Part shown: positions 8,858-18,347 of the stretch, in pieces
Layout of the letters: each line of letters opens with the position of its first letter
How positions within the stretch are numbered: the stretch's first letter is position 1
Assembly (NCBI RefSeq): GCF_024539675.1
Contig: NZ_JAHHIT010000002.1
Location: 124,001-188,000 of the forward strand
Direction: 5' to 3'
Length of the DNA: 64,000 bases
DNA from: Streptomyces hilarionis
GTDB lineage: Bacteria; Actinomycetota; Actinomycetes; Streptomycetales; Streptomycetaceae
Program-made: the position numbers and the translations under genes
Notes under the pieces: generated by a model
Database searches by the model: none
The model's input: the letters and a program-made list of their open reading frames with translations, nothing else
Told to the model about the DNA's origin: nothing

Positions 8858-10276
8858 GTGACCAGCACAGCGCAGGCACCCCAGTCAGGAGCCGGGACGG
8901 CTCACCCCGATCATCTCGGGCATGTCATCTTCATCGCCGCGGCGGCAGCGATGGGCGGCTTCCTCTTCGGCTACGACAGCTCCGTGATCAACGGCGCCGT
9001 CGAGGCCATCCGGGACCGCTACGACGTGGGCTCCGCGGCCCTCGCCCAGGTCATCGCCATCGCCCTGATCGGCTGCGCCGTCGGCGCGGCGACCGCCGGC
9101 CGCATGGCGGACCGCATCGGCCGCATCCGGGTGATGCAGATAGCCGCCGTGCTGTTCACGGTCAGCGCCGTGGGCTCGGCCCTGCCCTTCGCCCTGTGGG
9201 ACTTCGCCCTGTGGCGGGTCGTCGGCGGCTTCGCCATCGGCATGGCCTCCGTGATCGGCCCCGCCTACATCGCCGAGGTGGCCCCGCCCGCCTACCGCGG
9301 CCGGCTCGGCTCCTTCCAGCAGGCCGCCATCGTCATCGGCATCGCGATCTCGCAGCTGGTCAACTGGGGCCTGCTCAACGCGGCCGGCGGCGACCAGCGC
9401 GGCAAGCTCATGGGCCTGGAGGCCTGGCAGGTCATGCTCGGCGTGATGGTCGTCCCGGCCGTCCTGTACGGCCTGCTCTCCTTCGCCATCCCCGAGTCCC
9501 CGCGCTTCCTGATCTCCGTCGGCCGGCGCGAGCGGGCCCGCGACATCCTGGAAGAGGTCGAGGGCGACAAGATCGACCTGGACGCCCGCGTCGCCGAGAT
9601 CGAGCACGCGATGAAGAGCGAGCACAAGTCCACCTTCAAGGACCTGCTCGGCGGCTCCTTCTTCTTCAAGCCGATCGTCTGGATCGGCATCGGCCTGTCG
9701 GTCTTCCAGCAGTTCGTCGGCATCAACGTCGCGTTCTACTACTCCTCGACGCTGTGGCAGTCGGTCGGCGTCGACCCGACGGACTCGTTCTTCTACTCCT
9801 TCACGACGTCGATCATCAACATCATCGGCACCGTGATCGCCATGATCTTCGTGGACCGCGTCGGCCGCAGGCCGCTCGCCCTCATCGGCTCCGTCGGCAT
9901 GGTCGTCGGCCTCGCGCTGGAGGCCTGGGCGTTCTCCTTCGACCTCGTCGACGGCAAGCTCCCGGCCACCCAGGGCTGGATCGCCCTGATCGCCGCCCAC
10001 GTGTTCGTCCTCTTCTTCGCCCTGTCGTGGGGCGTGGTCGTCTGGGTCTTCCTCGGCGAGATGTTCCCCAACCGGATCCGCGCCGCCGCCCTCGGCGTGG
10101 CCGCCTCCGCGCAGTGGATCGCCAACTGGGCCATCACCGCGAGCTTCCCGTCGCTGGCCGACTGGAACCTCTCCGCGACCTACATGATCTACACGGTCTT
10201 CGCCGCGCTCTCCATCCCGTTCGTCCTGAAGTTCGTCAAGGAGACGAAGGGCAAGGCGCTGGAGGAGATGGGCTGA
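8858..10276 (+). CDS. glcP: Glucose permease, MFS sugar transporter
   Basis: A 12-helix major facilitator of the sugar porter family. Signature motifs are GRMADRIGRIRV after helix 2, PESPRFL before the central loop, QQFVGIN in helix 7, and FVDRVGRRPL after helix 8. The length (472 aa), the N terminus beginning TSTAQAP and the position next to smc match the Streptomyces glucose:proton symporter GlcP, the main glucose entry route in this genus, which lacks a glucose PTS. The GTG at 8858 is preceded by GAGGAG. Substrate assignment rests on family resemblance and synteny. Confidence 0.88.
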   Translation: MTSTAQAPQSGAGTAHPDHLGHVIFIAAAAAMGGFLFGYDSSVINGAVEAIRDRYDVGSAALAQVIAIALIGCAVGAATAGRMADRIGRIRVMQIAAVLFTVSAVGSALPFALWDFALWRVVGGFAIGMASVIGPAYIAEVAPPAYRGRLGSFQQAAIVIGIAISQLVNWGLLNAAGGDQRGKLMGLEAWQVMLGVMVVPAVLYGLLSFAIPESPRFLISVGRRERARDILEEVEGDKIDLDARVAEIEHAMKSEHKSTFKDLLGGSFFFKPIVWIGIGLSVFQQFVGINVAFYYSSTLWQSVGVDPTDSFFYSFTTSIINIIGTVIAMIFVDRVGRRPLALIGSVGMVVGLALEAWAFSFDLVDGKLPATQGWIALIAAHVFVLFFALSWGVVVWVFLGEMFPNRIRAAALGVAASAQWIANWAITASFPSLADWNLSATYMIYTVFAALSIPFVLKFVKETKGKALEEMG

Positions 10277-10371
10277 CCCACGGGACCGGGGCCGGCTTCG
10301 ACGAGGCCTTCGCCCCCCCCGAACTCGAGGAGCCGGGCCAAGTCCCCGCTGCCCGCTCCTCGACACCCGTG

Positions 10372-10416
10372 ACGCGTGCTGCCCCGGCTCACCCCCCGAG
10401 CCGGGGCAGCACGCGT
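10372..10416. terminator. Bidirectional terminator between glcP and the LLM oxidoreductase
   Basis: A 19-bp perfect stem (10372-10390 with 10398-10416) and a 7-base loop. The right arm is the last coding stretch of the convergent gene, whose TGA is at 10389-10391, so the terminator is built partly from coding sequence. Confidence 0.75.
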
Positions 10417-11360
10417 TCGCAGAACAGCCGCAGACTCCGCCAGCCCTCCTCCACCGGCATCCCGCCCGCCAGCGGGTGCAGGACGAGGTTGTCGAGCCCC
10501 TGCGCCACGCACTCGTCCGGCGTCACGATCCGGTACACGCCCTCGTCCCGGAGCTCGTCGACCGTGAGCGCCCCCGACCGCACCGCCGAGCGGATGTCCC
10601 CGGACTGCCACGAGGCGTACGTGCGGGCCTCGTGCAGGAAGTGCCCGCCGTACCGGTCCCAGGCCCGGTCCGGATCCTCGGCGACGTGCAGCAGCGGGGT
10701 CTCGGCGCCGGGCATCATCGTCCAGCCCTCGGTGCCGTACTCCACCAGCCGCTCCTTGTAGTACGCCTCCAGCTCCGGCAGGTGCGCGCTGGGGAAGAAG
10801 GGCAGACCGAGCCGGGCGGCCCGGCGGGCGGCGGCCCGCGAGGAGCCGCCGACCAGCAGCAGCGGGTGCGGCGCGGTCGCCGGGCGCGGGGTGACCCGCA
10901 CCGTGCGGCCTCGGTGGACGAACTCCTCGCCGGTCCAGGCCCGCAGCACGGTCTCCAGCAACTCGTCCTGGAGCCGGCCCCGGCGCTTCCACTCCACGCC
11001 CGCCCGCGCGTACTCCTCGGGCCGGTAGCCGATCCCGGCGACCGTGACCAGCCGGCCCCCGCTCAGCAGGTCGAGCACCGCGATGTCCTCGGCGAGCCGC
11101 AGCGGGTCGTGCAGCGGGCCGATGACGGCCGAGACGGTCACCGCCAGCCGCCGGGTCGCCCCGAGCACCGCGCCCGCGAACGTGAACGGGGACGGCAGCC
11201 AGTTGTTCTCGACGCCGTGGTGCTCCTCGGTCTGCACGGTCGTGACCCCGTGCTCGTCCGCGTACGCGGCCATCTCCAACGCCGCCCGGTAGCGCACGCC
11301 CAGCTCTGCGGGGGTCGCACCGGGCGCGACGAGGTTGAATCGGACGACGGTGACGGGCAT
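10389..11360 (-). CDS. LLM-class flavin-dependent oxidoreductase (luciferase-like)
   Basis: A TIM-barrel flavoprotein of the bacterial luciferase-like superfamily. Typical segments are TVQTEEHHGVENNWLPSP, LAEDIAVLDLLSGGRLV, GIGYRPEEYARAGV and LLLVGGSSRAAARRAARLG. Length is 323 aa. The cofactor (FMN or F420) and substrate cannot be told from sequence. It stands alone, convergent to glcP and divergent from a small unknown gene. The upstream region is G-rich with no clear promoter. Confidence 0.85.
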   Translation of the reverse strand: MPVTVVRFNLVAPGATPAELGVRYRAALEMAAYADEHGVTTVQTEEHHGVENNWLPSPFTFAGAVLGATRRLAVTVSAVIGPLHDPLRLAEDIAVLDLLSGGRLVTVAGIGYRPEEYARAGVEWKRRGRLQDELLETVLRAWTGEEFVHRGRTVRVTPRPATAPHPLLLVGGSSRAAARRAARLGLPFFPSAHLPELEAYYKERLVEYGTEGWTMMPGAETPLLHVAEDPDRAWDRYGGHFLHEARTYASWQSGDIRSAVRSGALTVDELRDEGVYRIVTPDECVAQGLDNLVLHPLAGGMPVEEGWRSLRLFCERVLPRLGG

Positions 11361-11566
11361 GGCGACCCCCTTCGGCGATGTGGGGGGACGGTAACTGACG
11401 TAGCGTCAGATGGCCATGCTCGGGAGCCCGCCGGCCGTACGCCCGCTCACGGACCGCCCCCCGACCGCTCGACGGCGGCGGGTGCGCGAGGATCGTTGCG
11501 CACGCCCCTTCGGCATTCGGCCGTCGTCGCCCGCACGCCGGACGACTTCACACGAGGAGACACCCC

Positions 11567-12013
11567 GTGACCTACGTGGACCCCGACACCCGGGCCCGGG
11601 CCGCCGCGTACGGTCAGCCGTTCGCCCCGGAGGAGGTCATCGCCGCCGGTCACGACCTGGCGGCCCGGGTCTGCCGGGAGCTCCGGCGCGCCGGCCTGCC
11701 CGCTCATGTCCAGCATCCGCAGGAACCGAGCCCGCCCGGCGCCTCGGTGGAGGTCGAGTGCCAGGGCGAACACGCCGGAGGCCTCCACGTCCGGTGGGGC
11801 GCCCCGGAACTGGGCGCGGCCGGTCTGCGCGCCGCGGCGGAACGGCAGGACCCGGCGGCGCCGGAGTGGAAGCGCTACGGCGAGGTCGTCGTGCTCATGC
11901 AGACGGCGCTGATCGGGATCCTGCGGCTGGCCGGCTTCTCCGTCGTGCCGGCCGAGGAGGTCGACGACCTCGCCGAGGGCGACGTGTTCGTCCACGCCGA
12001 CACGCCCTCGTGA
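11567..12013 (+). CDS. Hypothetical protein (148 aa)
   Basis: I do not recognise a family. The GTG start is preceded by GAGGAG at good spacing and codon usage is typical, so it is probably a real gene. The protein is soluble and acidic, with a mixed alpha/beta pattern. A central segment, ASVEVECQGEHAGGLHVRWG, looks like paired strands. There is no signal peptide or metal motif. The downstream gap before ftsY is about 235 bases. Function unknown. Confidence 0.7.
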   Translation: MTYVDPDTRARAAAYGQPFAPEEVIAAGHDLAARVCRELRRAGLPAHVQHPQEPSPPGASVEVECQGEHAGGLHVRWGAPELGAAGLRAAAERQDPAAPEWKRYGEVVVLMQTALIGILRLAGFSVVPAEEVDDLAEGDVFVHADTPS

Positions 12014-12248
12014 GATCCGGGCCGCCGCCGATCACACGGGGGCGGTCCGGCGGGCGGCGCGCGCGCTCCGGAGCCGGTGCGGGGGTGTGGACCGGGGGCG
12101 GACGGGGACGCGGACCGACGCCGGCGACGCTCGCTCCGGGCATCCGCGCGCCGACCCCGCCAGGGCCCGGCCGGGAGCGCCGACCGGGTACGGGCGACCG
12201 GGTCGCCGACCGTCCGGGCGCGGAGGGGTCACGCATACTGGGTGCGTT

Positions 12249-13454
12249 ATGGAAACCGTCATCCTTGCTGTAGTCATCGCCGTGGTCGTGCTCGCGGTGC
12301 TCGGCGGGCTCGTCGTCGGCAGTCGACGGCAGAAGTCGCTGCCCCCGCCGCCCCCCACCACGCCCGACATCACCGCCCCGCCGACCGAGCCGCACATCGG
12401 CGACGAGGCCGAGACGCCGCGCGACGAACCGCGCCGCACGATCGAGGAGGTGGACCTCCCCGGCGGCCGCGCGAGCGGCACCGCCGTCGAGGAGCCGCCC
12501 GCTCCCGAGATCCCCGAACTCGAGATCCCGGAGCCGACGGAGGGCCGGCTGGTCCGCCTGCGCGCCCGGCTCTCCCGCTCGCAGAACGCCCTCGGCAAGG
12601 GGCTGCTCACGCTGCTGTCGCGCGAGCACCTCGACGAGGACACCTGGGAGGAGATCGAGGACACCCTGCTCACCGCCGACGTCGGCGTGCAGCCCACCCA
12701 GGAACTGGTGGAGCGGCTGCGCGAGCGGGTGCGGGTGCTCGGCACCCGCACCCCGGAGGAACTGCGCGCCCTGCTGCGCGACGAACTCCTCACGCTGGTC
12801 GGCACGGACGTCGACCGCACGGTGAAGACCGAGCCCGCGGACCGCAAGCCGGGCATCGTGATGGTCGTCGGGGTCAACGGCACCGGCAAGACCACCACCA
12901 CCGGCAAGCTCGCGCGCGTGCTCGTCGCCGACGGACGCACCGTCGTCCTGGGCGCCGCCGACACCTTCCGCGCCGCCGCCGCCGACCAGCTCCAGACCTG
13001 GGGCGAGCGCGTCGGCGCCCACACCGTGCGCGGCCCCGAGGCCGGCGATCCCGCCTCCGTCGCGTTCGACGCGGTGAAGGAGGGCAAGGAGATGGGGGTC
13101 GACGTCGTCCTCATCGACACCGCCGGCCGGCTGCACACCAAGACCGGGCTCATGGACGAGCTCGGCAAGGTCAAGCGGGTCGTCGAGAAGCACGCGCCGC
13201 TGGACGAGGTGCTGCTCGTCCTCGACGCCACCACCGGGCAGAACGGGCTGGTCCAGGCCCGCGTCTTCGCCGAGGTCGTGGACATCACCGGCATCGTGCT
13301 GACCAAGCTGGACGGCACCGCCAAGGGCGGCATCGTGGTCGCGGTCCAGCGCGAGCTGGGCGTGCCGGTCAAGCTGGTGGGTCTCGGCGAGGGCGCGGAC
13401 GACCTGGCGCCCTTCGAGCCGGAGGCGTTCGTCGACGCCCTCATCGGCGACTGA
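12249..13454 (+). CDS. ftsY: Signal recognition particle receptor FtsY
   Basis: The GTPase that docks the SRP-ribosome complex at the membrane and hands nascent chains to SecYEG. The N-terminal hydrophobic segment (residues 1-24) is an actinobacterial membrane anchor. An acidic Pro/Glu-rich linker runs to about 100. The NG domain contains G1 GVNGTGKTTTT near residue 208, the DTAGRLHTK motif, and TKLDGTAKGG. Length is 401 aa. A CATACT hexamer nine bases before the ATG and the lack of a Shine-Dalgarno sequence suggest a leaderless mRNA. Its partner Ffh is encoded at 20972-22522. Confidence 0.96.
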   Translation: METVILAVVIAVVVLAVLGGLVVGSRRQKSLPPPPPTTPDITAPPTEPHIGDEAETPRDEPRRTIEEVDLPGGRASGTAVEEPPAPEIPELEIPEPTEGRLVRLRARLSRSQNALGKGLLTLLSREHLDEDTWEEIEDTLLTADVGVQPTQELVERLRERVRVLGTRTPEELRALLRDELLTLVGTDVDRTVKTEPADRKPGIVMVVGVNGTGKTTTTGKLARVLVADGRTVVLGAADTFRAAAADQLQTWGERVGAHTVRGPEAGDPASVAFDAVKEGKEMGVDVVLIDTAGRLHTKTGLMDELGKVKRVVEKHAPLDEVLLVLDATTGQNGLVQARVFAEVVDITGIVLTKLDGTAKGGIVVAVQRELGVPVKLVGLGEGADDLAPFEPEAFVDALIGD

Positions 13455-13556
13455 GACGGCACGCGGCGCCGTCCGGATCCGACGAGCGCCCCGGATCCGA
13501 GGAGCGCCGCGGTGCGAGGCGGCCGGGCCCGTGCCGGCCGTCGCCGCCCGACCGCG

Positions 13557-13598
13557 AGAAGCGCCCGCCCCCAGGTGCAGTGGGGAGCGGGCGCTTCG
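13557..13598 (+). terminator. Terminator hairpin downstream of ftsY
   Basis: A 10-bp GC-rich stem (13559-13568 with 13587-13596) with a longer loop that can pair internally. It is the first of two hairpins between the convergent ftsY and prim-pol genes. Confidence 0.65.
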
Positions 13599-13632
13599 CC
13601 TGTGTACGCCCTCGTACGCGCCCCACGGCCGT

Positions 13633-13674
13633 GCGCCCGTCGGGCACGCCCTACGCGGTGTGCCCGACGGGCGC
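13633..13674 (-). terminator. Terminator hairpin downstream of the prim-pol-like gene
   Basis: A 15-bp perfect stem (13633-13647 with 13660-13674) and a 12-base loop, 15 bases past the stop codon of the minus-strand gene. The position suits termination of that gene. Confidence 0.65.
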
Positions 13675-13688
13675 GCCGCGGGTCCGTC

Positions 13689-14345
13689 TCAGGCGCGTGA
13701 GCGGTGGGCCAGGTAGGCGAGGGTGCCCAGCAGCAGCCGCGCCTCCGGCGGCCGGGTGGCCGAGTCCAGCGCGGGTGGACGCAGCCAGCGCGCCGGGCCG
13801 AGGCCGCCGCGGTCGGAGGGCGGGGCCGTGATGTGCGTGCCGGGGCCGAGACCGCGCAGATCGAGGGCGGTGGGGTCGTCCCAACCCATGCGGTAGAGCA
13901 GTCCGGGCAGTTCGGCGGCGGCGCCCGGCGCGACGAAGAACTGGGTGCGTCCCTGCGGGGCGGCGATGACCGGGCCGAGGGGCAGGCCCATGCGCTCCAG
14001 CCGGACCAGGGCGCGCCGCCCGGCGGCCTCGGCGACGTCGAGCACGTCGAACGCGCGCCCCACGGGAAGCATGATCGCGGCGCCCGGGAACTCGGACCAG
14101 GTCCTGCTCACGTCGTCGAGGGTGGCTCCGGCGCAGACCCGGGGGGCGAACTCCAGCGGGTGCGCGCCCGGCGCGCGGCAGTCGGGGCGGCCGCACGAGC
14201 AGACGCCCGCCGCGGCCCGCGCGCCCGGCACCGCGTCCCAGCCCCACAGTCCCGTGAACTCGGCGACGGCGGTGCACTCGGACGCGCGGCCCCGCCTGCG
14301 CGCCCCGGATCGGATCTCGCGAATGCCGCCGATCGTGAAGCCCAT
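13689..14345 (-). CDS. Small prim-pol (bifunctional primase/polymerase N-terminal) domain protein
   Basis: A 218-aa protein resembling the N-terminal prim-pol domain found on plasmid and phage primase-polymerases. It has a GLWGWDAVPG start, a Cys cluster (CSCGRPDC) that could bind zinc, a WSEFPGAAIMLPVG segment, FDVLDVAEAAG where the catalytic DxD would be, and a THITAPPSDRGG loop. The acidic motif reads DVLDVAE rather than a clean DxD, so activity is doubtful. The ATG at 14345 has a strong GGAGGGGG site. It stands alone and divergent from nsdA, as a chromosomal gene rather than part of a replication module. Confidence 0.7.
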   Translation of the reverse strand: MGFTIGGIREIRSGARRRGRASECTAVAEFTGLWGWDAVPGARAAAGVCSCGRPDCRAPGAHPLEFAPRVCAGATLDDVSRTWSEFPGAAIMLPVGRAFDVLDVAEAAGRRALVRLERMGLPLGPVIAAPQGRTQFFVAPGAAAELPGLLYRMGWDDPTALDLRGLGPGTHITAPPSDRGGLGPARWLRPPALDSATRPPEARLLLGTLAYLAHRSRA

Positions 14346-14814
14346 GCCCCCTCCAACGGGTCCGACTGCCCCCTCCAACGGGTCCGCCGCGGTGATGGTT
14401 ACGCAGCGGTCCCGCGATGTGACTCTCTGTGTTGTCGCTTCCCGCGGGCCGCGTGTTCCAGGCAGCGCCCTCAAGCGTCCGCGGTGGCGTGGCCGACCGC
14501 GCGCGCCCCTGAGTGCATCGCTCCGCTCACTCCCGGCTGTCCTGTGTCAAGTGAATCGCGGACGGGCCACCGAGAGTTCATTCGAAGGGGTGGCGAATGG
14601 TGGCGATTCCGGGATCGCCATGGCTGGGAGCGTGATCGTAGGACTACGTTGAGTGTGCGGGTCACGGAGGCACATGCGCTTGTGGGTATGCCGGAGGCAA
14701 GTCGCCTTTCCGTTCGAAGGGTGACAAGTCCCGTACGGCGGGCCGTATTTACCGGCATTCTGATAGGGCTTGGCGCACTCGGTGACAAGTGGTCTCAGGA
14801 ATGGGGGCGTTCCA
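14346..14814. other. Divergent intergenic region between the prim-pol gene and nsdA, with a short tandem duplication
   Basis: No gene is seen. A 20-base unit at 14345-14364 is repeated exactly at 14367-14386 and carries the ribosome-binding site of the prim-pol gene. Small palindromes and AT-richer stretches (for example around 14600-14660) precede nsdA and are probably its regulatory region. Confidence 0.6.
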
Positions 14815-16299
14815 GTGAGCGGCAACGGCGCAAGCGGAACCAACGCTGCGGGCGCGGACAAGCGCCCGAACGAGCTGCTCACTTCGTGGTTCGTGCGCAG
14901 CGGCTGGTCCAAGGGCGAACTGGCGCGCCAAGTCAACCGCCGGGCACGCCAGTTGGGCGCCAACCACATCTCCACGGACACCTCCCGGGTGCGCCGCTGG
15001 CTGGACGGCGAGAACCCCCGCGAGCCCATCCCCCGGATCCTCTCCGAGCTGTTCTCCGAGCGCTTCGGCTGCGTCGTGTCGGTCGAGGACCTGGGACTGC
15101 GCGCCGCGCGCCAGGCCCCCTCCGCGACCGGCGTCGACCTGCCGTGGACGGCCCCGCAGACGGTGGCCCAGCTCAGCGAGTTCTCGCGCAGCGACCTGAT
15201 GCTGGCCCGGCGCGGCTTCCTCGGCACCTCGCTCGCCCTGTGCGCGGGACCCTCCCTCGTCGAGCCGATGCAGCGCTGGCTGGTCCCCTCGCCGCCCGCC
15301 CCGCTCGCGGAGCCGGACGCGATGCCGACCAGCCGGGCCCGCGGCCGGCTCTCCCGGCCCGAGCTGGAGCTGCTGGAGTCCACCACCGTGATGTTCCGGC
15401 AGTGGGACGCCCAGTGCGGCGGCGGGCTGCGCCGCAAGGCGGTCGTCGGACAGCTGCACGAGGTGACCGACCTGCTCCAGGAACCGCAGCCCGAGGCCAC
15501 CTCGAGGAAGTTGTTCAAGGTCGCCGCCGAACTGGCGGAGCTGGCCGGCTGGATGTCGTACGACGTCGGCCTGCAACCCACCGCGCAGAAGTACTTCGTC
15601 CTCGCCCTGCACGCCGCCAAGGAGGCCGGCGACCGGCCGCTCGGCAGTTACGTGCTGTCCAGCATGAGCCGCCAGATGATCCACCTCGGCCGCCCCGAGG
15701 ACGCGCTGGAGCTGATCCACCTCGCGCAGTACGGCAGCCGGGACTGCGCCAGTCCGCGCACCCAGTCCATGCTGTATGCGATGGAGGCCCGCGCCTACGC
15801 CAACATGGGACAGCCCGGCCGGTGCAAACGGGCGGTGCGGATGGCCGAGGACACCTTCGCCGAGGCCGACGAGTGGGACGAGCCGGACCCGGACTGGATC
15901 CGCTTCTTCTCCGAGGCCGAGCTGTACGGCGAGAACAGCCACTCCTTCCGCGACCTCGCCTATGTCGCCGGCCGCAGCCCCACCTACGCCTCGCTCGCCG
16001 AGCCCCTGATGCGCAGGGCCGTCGAGCTGTTCGCGGGCGACGGCGACCACCAGCGCTCCTATGTGCTGAACCTGATCGGCATGGCCACCGTCCATCTGCT
16101 GCAACGCGAGCCCGAACAGAGCGCCACCCTCGCCACACAGGCCATGAGGGAGGCGAAGAAGGTGCGCTCCGAGCGGGTCAACACCCGGATCCGCAAGACC
16201 GTCGACAGCGCTGTACGCGATTTCGGGGAGCTCTCCGAGGTCGTGGACCTCACCGAACGTCTCACCATCGAGCTCCCGGAGACGGCCGAGGCGGTCTGA
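14815..16299 (+). CDS. nsdA: NsdA-type regulator of development and antibiotic production
   Basis: A 494-aa Streptomyces-specific regulatory protein. It begins with a helix-turn-helix-like region (WFVRSGWSKGELARQ...TSRVRRWLDGENP) and continues as a helical, TPR-like repeat domain, for example LGSYVLSSMSRQMIHLG and RTQSMLYAMEARAYANMGQ. In S. coelicolor, nsdA mutants overproduce antibiotics and sporulate abnormally. The match in N terminus, length and position just before amtB supports the name. The GTG at 14815 is chosen because it matches the conserved N terminus SGNGASGTNA; a G-rich stretch precedes it. Confidence 0.9.
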   Translation: MSGNGASGTNAAGADKRPNELLTSWFVRSGWSKGELARQVNRRARQLGANHISTDTSRVRRWLDGENPREPIPRILSELFSERFGCVVSVEDLGLRAARQAPSATGVDLPWTAPQTVAQLSEFSRSDLMLARRGFLGTSLALCAGPSLVEPMQRWLVPSPPAPLAEPDAMPTSRARGRLSRPELELLESTTVMFRQWDAQCGGGLRRKAVVGQLHEVTDLLQEPQPEATSRKLFKVAAELAELAGWMSYDVGLQPTAQKYFVLALHAAKEAGDRPLGSYVLSSMSRQMIHLGRPEDALELIHLAQYGSRDCASPRTQSMLYAMEARAYANMGQPGRCKRAVRMAEDTFAEADEWDEPDPDWIRFFSEAELYGENSHSFRDLAYVAGRSPTYASLAEPLMRRAVELFAGDGDHQRSYVLNLIGMATVHLLQREPEQSATLATQAMREAKKVRSERVNTRIRKTVDSAVRDFGELSEVVDLTERLTIELPETAEAV

Positions 16300-16503
16300 C
16301 CGCCTCGCAGCACCCCCGGTACCCCGGCCGCGGCCGGCCCTCCCGAACAGCCCGACTCGGCTCCCCCGTGCCAGGTCATCGGAAGGCCGACCGCGGCCGG
16401 TCCTTCTTCTGGCCGTCCTCCGGCTGTGCAGGTTGCGCCACGATAACGATCCGCTCGGCGGACATCAGGCAGTTCATCGAGGCGTAACGCAGGAGTCGTC
16501 TTC

Positions 16504-16541
16504 GTCACGGCGGCGAAACAACGAGGGGCTTCCGCCGAAAC
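16504..16541 (+). promoter_or_regulatory. GlnR binding box upstream of amtB
   Basis: GTCAC at 16504-16508, six bases, GAAAC at 16515-16519, six bases, a degenerate GGGCT at 16526-16530, six bases, and GAAAC at 16537-16541. This is the GlnR consensus GTnAC-n6-GAAAC in two tandem copies, with one weak element. The neighbouring amtB-glnK-glnD operon is the classical GlnR target in Streptomyces. The site lies 99 bases before the amtB start. Confidence 0.82.
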
Positions 16542-16569
16542 CGCGCTGCGCGAATCTCATGGCGCATAA

Positions 16570-18321
<1,752 letters not shown>

Positions 18322-18347
18322 CGGCAGAACAGAACAGGAGTCGCTGG

